Assembly (NCBI GenBank): GCA_021464415.1
Contig: CM038469.1
Coordinates: forward strand, 22,835,901 to 22,899,900
DNA from: Lonicera japonica
Lineage: Eukaryota; Streptophyta; Magnoliopsida; Dipsacales; Caprifoliaceae
Reading direction: 5' to 3'
DNA: 64,000 nt
Below are positions 12,838-22,994 of the stretch, in pieces. How positions within the stretch are numbered: position 1 is the first letter of the stretch; every line of letters starts with the position of its first letter. The notes beneath the pieces were generated by a model. It did not search any database. It was not told the origin of the DNA and worked only from the letters and a program-made list of their open reading frames with translations. The position numbers and the translations under genes are program-made.

Positions 12838-12849
12838 TGGTATCAGAGG
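12838..12849 (+). promoter_or_regulatory. Primer-binding site (initiator tRNA-Met type)
   Basis: TGGTATCAGAGG lies three bases after the 5' LTR end. It is the usual plant primer site complementary to the 3' end of initiator tRNA-Met. The same 12 bases occur on the minus strand at 61122-61111 in the Tekay element. Confidence 0.9.
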
Positions 12850-14156
12850 TATAGGTCCGATTTTCTTCGCGGGGTTTATGGGTAATTATGCGTTTTGGGT
12901 AGGTATTACGAACATAACCCGATTGAGTCACGATTTGTGTCATGTTAGGAATCACTCGTTTGCATATTACACCCTTGTTTTATAGGCATTGTGCATTTAA
13001 ATTCTCTAAGGGTGTGTTATCTTAGTGACATAAGCACTACGTTTCTTTTTCTACTGTGAGTGTTGGTATTAGTATCGACTCGACTCTGGGAATAGTGGAG
13101 AAGGTGGATAGAGTAGTTTGATCAGAGTAGCGCAGTGGAACCGTAGTGGGACAATTGGTTTAGATATTTGTGAGTTATCGTGTAAGTAAGTCTCCGGTGA
13201 GCGGTCGGCTCGAGGAAAGATGTTTCCTCCTTTCTTCATTCTATGTGTGTTGACCATTTTTATAACTTGTTTTATTGATGATTTATGTTATAACTGTGTT
13301 GTTTCCTTATGAATCTATTGTTTTCTTGAGAATATGTTTTATACTCGGGATGTGTTTTGCTACCAAGTTAGCAATAGGCGACTGTCGAGTTATATTTTAG
13401 TTAGCCGCCTGATCAACAGATGACTAACTTATAAATCTGTGGTCTTCTGTTGCCAACGAAAAGTGAAACATGGATTATTTATGTTTTGGATATTAACTGA
13501 GCAAATTTTTATTTGTTTCTCGAGTATCATTATGAATCGATTCATAGGAAACTAGAATGCGTGAGCTTTTCCGTCGATATGATTCCTCAGTTGAGAGTGC
13601 GCCTTAGGAATGGTATCGACTTTGGTTTAGTATCTTGATACGCATAAGATTGTGTTGGTGTACGTTAGTGGTTGTTATCCCTGTATTCCTAGTGACGTGT
13701 GTTAGCTCTTTCATTTCGACATTTGAGATTAAGTTTCGTATCTTTTAGCTCACATAGAGCTTGCTAGTTGCTAGTCCACATGGTGTGGCAAGTTGTTTCA
13801 TTGCAGATTTTAGTTATGGAGGTCACCATTGGCCATTCTTGTGATTGAACCTATTCTGAGTTTCGGGTCATGTGATCGTATCCTAGCCTTGAGGATTTAT
13901 CCCGTGCCTCACTAGGTATGTCACGTGAGGGAGTAGAATCATTCTTGTGTTAGCGCATTGGAAGTTCTAGCCTTGTTGTTCCATCTCCTTGATGTCCCCT
14001 AGGAGTGTTTTACTCATTTGTTATTGGGTTCGATTATAACTCGTTTTTAGCTGTGGCGAGTCTCCTAAGGAGGGGAGACCGGGCACAACTGTGGAAAACC
14101 TGTGTGTTTCTTGTTCCATACCTATCTCTATGTAAATTTTGAGGATGAAATTTCTT

Positions 14157-14169
14157 AAGGAGGGGAGAT
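14157..14169 (+). promoter_or_regulatory. Polypurine tract
   Basis: AAGGAGGGGAGAT directly precedes the 3' LTR and follows 'gaggatgaaatttctt'. The Tekay element has nearly the same run (minus strand 56270-56258), which links the two families. Confidence 0.85.
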
Positions 14170-17100
14170 TGTAATATCTCGTGATCCTTTTCCCGCGTTG
14201 ACTTTCACTTAAGCCCTGTATGGCTTAATCTCCGTTAGAGAGCGAGCATTAGGTTTCGAGCCCTTCGTACTTGACCCGATAGTTCTAGTATTTCATCTTA
14301 GAGATATTTAGTTTGAGGGAGAAATTGTTTCATTATCTGAGTGGTTCGGGTTAAAACCGAGGTGATAATCGCGTGTTTTGACTTTTTGCGATTTGTCGAT
14401 TTCTAGCCAACTTTGAGAGGCTATAACTTCTTCATCCGATGTCCAAATGACTCTTCTTTTGGGGCCACGTCTTCATTTCTTTTCCCTCTACAACTTTTGT
14501 GTTTGGGCAGAGTTAAGATTCAGCCATTTCGAGGTCCGTTTCGGGCTAAGAAAGTCAATTGTTGATGCAGTGACTTCCATGATCGATCATGGAAGGCCAT
14601 GATCGATCGATCGTGGTCCTCTAGAGGAGTTTTATAAGGGTTCATGATCAATCATGGGGGACCGATGATCGATCATAATTCACCTGAATGTCGGTTTTGA
14701 GCATTTTTAACCCGTTTTTGACCCATTTAACACCCATAACTCCTCATTTTTGAGCCACACACATCCACAACTCTCTAGAGAGTTCTAGAGAGAGAGATAT
14801 ATTCTTGTCACTTTTTCATCCTTTTACAAGATTAGAGCCTCAAATCACTTCCTCCTCGTTACTCATCATCTTTCTCACCTTCTTCCTCCATTAGAGCTCG
14901 CGTTGGAGCTAGGGCTTTGGCGGTACGGCTTCTACGCTTCATCAACCTGAGGATTCGGCTTGTCTAAGGTGGAAAACTAGTACTAAACCCTTCATTTCAA
15001 ATTATTACTCGTTGAATTAGAGTTTTGAACTCAAATTGGGGATTTTCATCAAAAGTACATATTGTTTGCATCTCATAGGGTTTGAGCTAGGTAAATCTTA
15101 GATTGGTGATGTATATGGATAGATTATCACTTAGACATCATGTATCATTACTTATTACCATGTTGTGAGCCTTGTTCTCTCACCTACACATCATATCCTC
15201 ATTGTAGCTAAGGGAATAAACTAGGCTAGAGAGGGTTTCGAGATTTATGCTTGAATCATGGTTGATTATGGATTATATGGAGTAGATATGCATGTATACG
15301 TATATAGTTAAGAGTGTTGAACTCTATCGATGTGTGTTGAATCGAGAACCCATGAGGGCATAATGAAGTGCAACATTCCTTGAGTTTAGAGCCTTGTACG
15401 ATGTGTGATAGGCACTAGTAACATGGATATGACATAGATGCTATCTAGTGATGTAGTAAAAATTGTCGATGGGGTATAAGATGCCTTGACTGGAATTGTA
15501 GGTGGCTAGGAAGAGTTATACATACACTAGTTGAACTAGAAGCATGCTAATTAATGCTTAGTTGGGCTACGAGGCTTGGGAACTATATAAAACGCTTAGG
15601 GACGTAGTTTGATACATATGACACATAATGAGATGTAATATATTGATAACGAATCAATTGGATGAATAATGGGAATTATTAATTAAATGATAAAGTCCTG
15701 GATAATTGGATCGATAATAATGATGATGTGATGAATGACGAATGAACGACGATCATGATAATGATGATGATTGTGTGATTGTATATATATGTTGATTAGC
15801 CATACGTGTGATGGATGATTTGATGATTATATGATGTTGAACGAGGAATTGGTATATTCATGTTGATGCGATCACACTATGGGCTGGATATGATGTTGAA
15901 CCGAGCACCGGGTAGCTCCCCGTGACTCGAAGACGGGCCGCCTATTGCCGCCCCTGGGTGAAAATCCCTAAACCGTGAAAGGGAAAATGAAGTCAGTAAC
16001 TCCGCCGGTGGTTGTGCTTGTCCACAAAGGAGAGCCCACTCTAGGTATCTTGCCTTCCGACAGGACTATGTGTTCTCGGTTAGACGAGTTTCCCCGACAA
16101 GCGGAGCAGGTCCCGTGTGCCACTACTTCCCAAATGGCGAGTCCCCGGGAAGTAGTTGGGCTACGAATGGTCATCACCCACTAAGGTATCACCTGGTGTA
16201 GTTTCTCTAGGGTGTCATGGGGACTTGTATGGGCATTCTCCTCATTAACTATTCGGAGTGTTATTCCCGGGAAAATGCCTTGAGGGTTATCTCCGAATGA
16301 CTTACCTAGAGAACCAAATCCCTGAGCCACCACCCCACCTGGAGGAGACATGGACAAGAACCTTGGATCCTTCAGGACTCGCTGGATTCTTTGTTCTGGG
16401 CCTGGACTGACGGCTGGGTGAAACTGAGGCATTATACTAGATACGTGATACGAGAGTTGCTATGAGATTGTGATAATGCTGTTATTATTATTGTATCGTA
16501 TCATGTCTCGTATTGATTTGTATATGTTGCGTCGACTATAATGTAAATGATGTAAAGACTTATGCGGACACATCTAGACAGAACATGATACACATAGAGG
16601 ACTGTCGAGCCTTTCATAATGTATTAATATATATAGTGGAAAGAAATAATAATTATTGAACTTAGAAGTGGCATATGGGTATACAAACGCGTACAGATTA
16701 CGGAATAGCGAGCCAGATCATAATGCATACAATATATTCATAATTGATAAGGAACTCATAGATAACGAGATGCTCTAATGAGAGTACACCCTACATAATG
16801 GTTTAGACTAGAGATCTTGAGGTGAAGTCTATCAGCTGGCCAAGTATAGGTTCCATATTGAATTATAATTAAGAAGATAATAATGAATACTTGGCCTGTA
16901 GTTATGACTTATGGCGTAAGTGACGGATAGCATCGGATGGTGTGGACTTACTGTTGAGAGTTGATAATCCGTAGCATATCGAACCTTAGGAAGCTATAGT
17001 TGGTATGAGGCAACTGTAGTCAATTGATCTCCTCAAGTTGTGTAAATTCCCTTGAGTTTAATCTTATGGAACAGTTAGAGAAAAGATCGGGTAGTCGGGT

Positions 17101-17712
17101 TAATGGCTTCCGGGTAGCTAGGATAGGAATCCTAGTAGGGTTGCATGCACTCGGGGTTGCATTGCATTGCATTGCACGTTTTCAAACTATTACATTAAAG
17201 TAAATTATTTTCTATACAAAACCTATATAGTTCCGACTGAGCTTGGATTTAGCGCATCCTGTTTTCTAACAGTTTTGCAGGCATAGCATCTTGGGTGGCG
17301 TATGATGTACGTGTATAGAGGCCTCTGATGTCCACAGTCTGCGTTTAGTCCTTCTTCGGGAAAGGACTACATAGTATAATCATTCTGATCTCCTTTTGAT
17401 TGTAAACGGACTATGATTTGATAAACAATTTGTATAAATGGTTTTATATATGTGGAGTTGATTTAAGTATGGTTTGATGTGATTCCATTTGTATGGAAAA
17501 TGATTTTAAATGTTACAGGTTGGTTTATTACCCAAATAAACTCCACATGCCTTGATCTTTGTAAAATGAGCTTTTAAACAAGATCATGTTTTATTTGAGA
17601 AAAGTTTTTAAAAGTTCTGATTTTTATATTTTAAACCCGCCGTCGCGCACGGCATCCTTGATTAACCGGGTCCCGGAGGTAAAAATCTCATAACGGGATT
17701 CAGGGCGTCACA
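14170..17712 (+). repeat. 3' LTR of the large-LTR element
   Basis: It is collinear with the 5' LTR. By eye the first 165 bp differ at about 11% of positions but the last 830 bp at only about 3%, so the pair has not diverged evenly. Palindromes at 14575-14674, donor-like site at 14969, acceptor-like site at 17280. Confidence 0.85.
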
Positions 17713-17965
17713 AATTAGGTGCCTAACACCTTCCTAATTCGTAACGTAGTTCCCGAACCCTAGCAAAACAAGTTATTAATCAATATCTTCTTTCAAACGT
17801 ATAAAAGACAATCTATTTTTGGATTATCTTTTATACGATTTTTTGTTTGTTTTCTTGCAAAACAAACTAGCGACTATAAAAATCATATTTTCCCTGCATT
17901 ACAAATTAAAAAAAAAAAACAGAGCGAGTCCACTCTTCAGAGGGTCAGGGGACCAGATTCTCACA

Positions 17966-18360
17966 AACCTCATTACTTCTTCACTTGTGTTAGCTTCTCT
18001 AAAAGTAAAGCAAACTTCCTCAAAATCTTTTAAATGCAGGTAAGGGTTTTCGGAATTCATACCATTAAATGATGGTATGTGTTGCAACATGCCTGGTTAG
18101 AGAGTGAACGTTCTGATTTGACCTGCGGGAATGACAGTGCAAGAGTTTGAAGTGCCTCGAGGATGTTGAAGACAATCTCGCATTGTGCGGACCGGACAAT
18201 GGTGATTGTTATTCTCTCCGATATTTGACTCAATGTCATCGTTATTCATTTCGAAAGGAGTAGGTGAAGGTGTAGGATGCCTTGGTGGTGGTTGGCCTCT
18301 TAGTGGACTTATGTGAAGATCATGTACAAACTTCCGAGCATAAGCTCGGAAGGGTGATCT
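17966..18360 (-). pseudogene. Athila gag N-terminal segment (Ath-1)
   Basis: Minus-strand frames 18239-18057 and 18090-17899 read the same protein region as Ath-2 33064-33440, including 'MLQHIPSFNGM' and 'LKDFEEVCFTFREANTSEEV'. A frameshift separates the halves. Upstream, 18301-18430 matches the Ath-2 leader around 32973-33080. This stretch includes the empty site for the copia cluster insertion. Confidence 0.8.
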
Positions 18361-18442
18361 TAAATAAAATTGCCACCTATAAAAGAATAAAATAATAAGT
18401 TGGAAAAATAATTTACAAAGGGAAAGAATACTTACAAAGTGG

Positions 18443-19683
18443 AAAATACTTCCACGCTTAAGTACCCAACTGTCGGTTGTTAAGTTATAGTACTTGTTAT
18501 GTCCAAGTATTGAACTACAAGGATAGTCAAAAAAACGATGTGGTGATTATGAGTCCAAGGCATTGTTAAGAGAATTTGATTGATTGATTTTAGTGGTTGA
18601 TTTTAATGTCTTGCAATAAAAATTAAAGTGATTTACCAATTGATGAGAAAAGGCTAAGGCATTATAGAATTCATTTGCTTTGAAAAGTTATGTAGAATCA
18701 ATCTCATTCAAAGTTCTCAATGTAATTCCTAAGTGTTGAGTATCTTACACTTTTCTAAGCAAAAAGGTTTGGAGCAAAAGCAACCCATTCCCATATAAAT
18801 GCCATATAAAGAAAGGGTGTAAGCAAAACTCAACACAAGTGTATCTCTCCTTTTTATCTTCTAACAAAGGGTGTGAAGCAAGTGCAATCCATTTCCAAAT
18901 AATGTTCAACCAAGATACAAACTTGAGATACACCAAAAGAAAATTGATAAATTTAAACTAGGCATTTGAGAACTCATTGTTAATTTTCCCTAGGCAATTG
19001 ACTTGATTATGAAAATGACCCACTATAAAGAGTTTAGCTCAGTAAATCATAACATTTTATTTGTCTAAGATTGGTAGGTCGAGGTGGAGATTAAATAATA
19101 CGATTTAGACATATTTGATAAATAGAAATTGAATCCTTAGAATGATTACTGAAATTGTTTATGACATAAACTTAAAAGATCCTCTTTGGCAATACTTTAA
19201 CTAAGAAAATGACGAGTCTCAAAATCACATAAAGTGTAGAAAGCACTCAACATATCATTAAAGTATTCAAGGATTGGAATCTCAAATTTGTGGTGTTTCT
19301 ATGAATATTCAAAGACTAATCATGCTTGGCAATGCAAAGTATCTCATTCATAGAAAGAATGGACATAGGCTAGTAAGAAATACACAAGTGTATCATCTTC
19401 TCATTAATGCTTGAGATCTATGTATACAAGGCATTCAAAGTCAAATCATCATATGAAAATTATCTTACTAGCTTATGAATGGTTGATTAAATGGAGAAGA
19501 CGAAGGATTCAGCATGTATTTAACAATATTAACAATGGAATGAGAATTGAACTTACATAATTAATGCATTGCAAAATTCATCTTTTAGCCTTAGCAAAGA
19601 AATTTACTCCATAATAAAGGTAGAGACAAGAATTATAGAAGTGAACTCCATATATCTCTCTAAAAAACTATTACAAGCTCTTA
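18443..19683 (-). repeat. Truncated Athila 5' LTR (Ath-1)
   Basis: The sequence is the reverse complement of the Ath-2 LTRs (for example 43790-45020). Its end near 18443 lacks the last bases and the whole tRNA-Asp-type primer site. Its U3 start is missing: similarity stops at about 19683 inside the block 'gagcttgtaatag'. Confidence 0.8.
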
Positions 19684-19689
19684 ATTTCA

Positions 19690-19990
19690 ATACGTCTAAG
19701 GGTATTTTTCAGCACTTACAATTAATCTCTATAGCCCAAAAACCTTAGATGGGTATTTTCTACATTACCATCTCAATCTATAGTAAAAAAAAACTCCCAT
19801 GGTATTTTTGCTCACTTCCATCTCAGTTTTTCAAATGCCAAAAACATGAAATTTTATTTTTAGTATATTAGCAAGAGTATTTTCACCACTTGCATCCCTT
19901 TTGCAAAATCCATAATTCATGCAATGGTATTTTTAACATTAGCATCACATTTTTAACGAAAAACCCTCCAGGGTATTTTTAGTCAACAAT
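19690..19990. repeat. Degenerate tandem repeat of about 50 bp
   Basis: A core GGGTATTTT, usually followed by 'cacttncatctc'-like sequence, recurs at 19700, 19751, 19800, 19875, 19925 and 19971. Spacing is close to 50 bp except one gap of about 75. It starts where the truncated Athila LTR ends and lies downstream (minus strand) of the defensin-like exon. No coding potential is seen. Confidence 0.6.
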
Positions 19991-20162
19991 ATGTAATCTT
20001 GTAGTCTATCGTATTCCCTTCCTTTAAAACAAGGAGTGGAAGGTTCTATGGAATTTTTTATAATTCTAGCAACAAAACACAAAATAATAAGCTAGACATA
20101 ATTATCATTGACATTAACATTAACATCGACATTTATATCAGTGTAGTAATAATTGGAAGATG

Positions 20163-20168
20163 TTTATT
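20163..20168 (-). terminator. Possible polyadenylation signal
   Basis: AATAAA on the minus strand about 82 bp after the stop codon of the defensin-like exon, a normal distance for a plant 3' UTR. Such hexamers are common in AT-rich DNA, so this is weak support. Confidence 0.3.
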
Positions 20169-20250
20169 CACTCTACCATATTCCCTGAACAAATAATAAA
20201 TAAATAGTACTCATACCAGGTTTAGTGTATGTTTTCACTATGCAAAGCAA

Positions 20251-20472
20251 TCAACATGTGTAAAAGCAATAGCAAGTAGGTTGTGGATTATAGAAATCAT
20301 CACCCTCGAGATCACAAATTACTTCCTGGATTCGTTTGTGCTTTCTTTTGCAAGTTCTCATGCAATGCTTAGTCACCTTTATCCATGAGTGAATACACGA
20401 GCCATCATACCAAGTATCTATACTAAATGCATCTTGGCAAGTCCCTCCAGTAACCACATTAAGGGGAATCAC
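20251..20472 (-). CDS. Defensin-like cysteine-rich peptide, mature-domain exon
   Basis: The 73-codon frame ends in TGCTATTGC...TGT-TGA and has eight cysteines spaced C-x13-C-x10-C-x3-C-x11-C-x13-C-x-C-x3-C. The C-x3-C ... C-x-C core with an extra first and last cysteine is the cysteine-stabilised alpha-beta signature of plant defensin-like proteins, secreted small peptides of defence or reproductive signalling. The first listed codon is GTG, not ATG. A splice acceptor-like 'gaatag' just upstream (20473 region) suggests this is exon 2 and that the signal peptide lies on an upstream exon, as in typical plant defensin genes. I found no convincing signal-peptide exon between 20480 and 21260; it may be lost or displaced by the 23.8-kb Ath-2 insertion upstream. 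The middle is Lys/Arg-rich (CMRTCKRKHKR). The alternative is a chance frame, which eight ordered cysteines make unlikely. Confidence 0.6.
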   Translation of the reverse strand: MIPLNVVTGGTCQDAFSIDTWYDGSCIHSWIKVTKHCMRTCKRKHKRIQEVICDLEGDDFYNPQPTCYCFYTC

Positions 20473-21268
20473 TATTCAAAATTCATGCAAAAAACTAAAA
20501 TTTTAATTAGATGCCTAAAGGATAATTAAGGTGTATTTGTGTATTTTCCTTTTCACGTGGGTGAGGCTATTCATTGTACTTCATGCTATTTATGTGTCCC
20601 TATTAAATGAAATAGTAACCTTACTATCCAAACCACAAACATACCAAAAAATGACAAAATTTAAGTCATACTCCTACAATAAAAAATGTAAAATGGCAAC
20701 AAAATCAAATTAAATTCCCTGTGTTTGACCTGATGGAGAGTGTAATGCGTTTTCCATAATTTTTACACGCTTTCTATTGAAATACCGAAATTACCCTTCA
20801 GTCTCCTTACAAGAAAATATAAATTTGCCTGAAGCTTATAACCTGTACGTACGCGGTGGCCAATGAGATAACAACCATAATGATTGAGAAATATATTTTA
20901 CAAGCGTATAATTGTAAATAATACTAATAATAATTAATTTTATTTTAATTGTTGTCAAACTACTCATTTTAAAGAAAATTTGTCAATGAAAAGTACTTAT
21001 AATTTCCCACATTCCAAACCAGTGAATTACTTAAAAAAATATTATTTTATTTTTTTCTTATAAAATGTATGACTCAAGAAGCTCTGTCACTTGTGCACAA
21101 AGACTCCACATGTGCAATATTATACACAATATTGTGAGTTTATAGACTCATTTCCTTTTACGAATAGGACATTAAGGTTAGACCTTTTACAATTTGGATT
21201 TAGAAGTTTACGACTTAAAAGTTTGTCCTTTTACAATATGGACTTGGTTTTGGTCACATGATTGCTAG
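20473..21268. other. Gene-poor flank upstream of the defensin-like exon
   Basis: AT-rich sequence without a good open frame. On the minus strand a short hydrophobic run (MVVISLATA, about 20879-20853) is followed by GT dinucleotides, but the phase does not fit the exon below, so I do not call it a signal peptide. The right part (about 21060-21268) may be the left half of the copia LTR whose right half is at 45037, with Ath-2 between them. Confidence 0.4.
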
Positions 21269-21273
21269 TATAA

Positions 21274-22918
21274 TGATAAATGCATAATATTGTCATTCAT
21301 ACACTCATTTTTGGAGTTGTTTGAAGCGTTTATCTCTTTAAAACTACACGGTTTGCCAACTTATTTCGTGATTAGTCTCGTAGCACTTTTGTATTTAACA
21401 TTGCTTAGAAAGGTATATTTTGTGTTTATTTTGGTGTCTTTAGATCTCAAGAAATATTGTATTTAATACAATAGTGGATTTATCCATAGGAGAAAAGGCA
21501 TCTGAAGAAAGTGGATTTGTCTATGAGATAAAAGGCATCTCAAGAAAGTGGATTTATCCATGGGAAAAAAAGGCATTGTTTATTTTGGGTTCTTAGTGGA
21601 GAGATGAGAGGTAGACAACACAACACTTCTATTTATAGTCTTCATTGTTATATTGGAGGATATCTTTTATTACTTCTCATCTCTTATTTTATTGAGAGCT
21701 TGTAATAATTTTTTAGAGAAAGAAATAGAGTTCACTTCTATAATTCTTATATTTATATTTATTATGGAGTAAATTTATTTGATAAGGCTAAAAGATGAAG
21801 TTTGCAATGCATTAATTAAGTAAGTTCAATTCTCATTCCATTGTTAGTATCATTAAATACTTGTTGAATCCATTCATAAGCTAATAAGATAATTTTCATA
21901 TGATGATTTGACTTTGTTTGCCTTGTATACATAGATCTCAAGCATTAATGAGGAGATGATAGACTTGTGTATTTTTTACTAGCCTATGTTCATTCCGTCT
22001 ATCAATGAGATACTTTTCATTGCCAAGCATCATTAGTGTTTGAATATTCATGCAAACACCATAAATTTGAGATTCCAATCCTTGAATACTTTAATGATAT
22101 GTTGATTGCTTTCTACACTTTATGTGATTTTGAAACTCATCATTTCTTAGTTAAAGTGTTACCAAAGAGGACGTTTTAAGTTTATGTCATAAACAACTTC
22201 ACTAATCATTCTAAGGATTTAATTTGTATTTATCAGATATGTCTAAATCGGATGATTTAATCTCTACTAGACCTCCCAATCTTAGACAAATGAAATGTTT
22301 TGATTTATTGAGCTAAACTCTTTGTAGTTGGCCATTTTCATAATCAAGTCAATTGCCTAGGGGAAACTAACAATGAGTTCTCAAATGCCTAGTTTAAATT
22401 TATGCATTTTCTTTTGGTGTATCTCAAGTTTGTATCTTGGTTGAACATTCTATGGGAATGGGTTGCAGTTATTTCACACCCTTTGTTAGAAGATAAAAAG
22501 GAGAGATACACTAGTGTTGAGTTTTTCTTACATATTTTCTTTATATGGCATTTAAATGGGAATGGGCTGCTTTTTCTCCACACCCTTTTGCTTAGGAAAA
22601 TGTAAGATACTCAACACTTAGGAATTGCATTGAGAACTTTGAATGAGATTGATTCTACATTACTTTGCAAAGCAAATGAATTCTATAATGCCTTAGCATT
22701 TTCTCATAAATTAATACATCACTTTAATTGTTTATTGTAAGACTTTAAAATAAACAATTAAAATCAACCAATTGAATTCTCTTAACAAAGCCTTAGACTT
22801 ATAATCACCACATCATTTTTTCCACTATCCTTGTGGTTCAACACTCAGACTTACCAAGTATTATAACTTGACAACCTACACTTGGGTACCTAAGCATGAA
22901 TGTTTTTTCACCGTGTCA
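21274..22918 (+). repeat. 5' LTR of Ath-2
   Basis: 1645 bp, collinear with 43414-45036. It is adjacent to the primer site after five bases. The two short open frames at 22389-22605 lie on opposite strands of a repeat-like segment and are not genes. Confidence 0.85.
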
Positions 22919-22924
22919 AGTTTT

Positions 22925-22942
22925 TGGCGCCGTTGCCGAGGA
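22925..22942 (+). promoter_or_regulatory. Primer-binding site (tRNA-Asp type)
   Basis: TGGCGCCGTTGCCGAGGA is the primer site usual in Athila elements, complementary to tRNA-Asp. It confirms the lineage and the plus orientation. Confidence 0.85.
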
Positions 22943-22994
22943 TACGGCGAAAGAAGGATTACAGGTTTTGTAGAAAAATCCGCTTTGTAAGTAT

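Larger units (their letters stand above)
12835..14169 (+). other. Internal region of the large-LTR element, no gene
   Basis: These 1335 bp contain no open frame worth calling; the longest is 62 residues on the wrong strand. The first bases hold the primer site and the last bases the polypurine tract. A second polypurine-like copy, CTAAGGAGGGGAGA, sits at 14065-14078. The region probably serves only packaging and priming. Confidence 0.75.
9289..17712 (+). mobile_element. Complete non-coding large-LTR retrotransposon (LARD-like)
   Basis: Two LTRs of 3546 and 3543 bp (9289-12834, 14170-17712), each TGTAATATC ... GTCACA, flank only 1335 bp. A primer site for initiator tRNA-Met and a polypurine tract are in place, so the RNA could be copied by proteins supplied in trans. 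No gag or pol frame exists. The target duplication is AATTG (9284-9288) against AATTA (17713-17717). R-type copies elsewhere (48390) read 'gggcgaattgggtgcc', so the original target was AATTG with one later change. Size and lack of coding fit the LARD class. Shared primer site, polypurine tract and LTR end point to a Tekay chromovirus as helper (inference). Confidence 0.85.
7609..17965 (+). mobile_element. R-type solo LTR copy 2 (R2), split by a large-LTR element
   Basis: It starts TGTGAACACCCC and ends AGATTCTCACA, about 1.93 kb once the 8.4-kb insertion is removed. It sits in Ath-1 gag: the sequence either side joins to match Ath-2 near 33438. The target duplication is imperfect, AACGT (7603-7607) against AACCT (17966-17970), with one extra base on the left. 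A palindrome-rich zone (about 7770-8580) precedes a TATA box at 8704. Confidence 0.75.
1902..19683 (-). mobile_element. Athila-type Ty3/gypsy remnant (Ath-1), repeatedly interrupted
   Basis: Reading down the minus strand one meets a truncated 5' LTR (19683-18443), gag (18360-17966 and 7608-7084), the gag zinc knuckle and C-terminus (4048-3434), protease (3407-2592) and the start of reverse transcriptase (to 1902). Order and protein similarity to Ath-2 at 33064-40333 identify it. The primer-site region is deleted between the LTR end and the leader. Insertions at 4054-7083 and 7609-17965 split it, and R1 truncates it in the reverse transcriptase. Many stops and frameshifts: inactive. Confidence 0.85.

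Noticed and set aside
20829..20880. Possible signal-peptide exon for the defensin-like gene (minus strand, MVVISLATA)
   Set aside because: Too short, and the nearby GT sites give a phase that does not join with the downstream exon.
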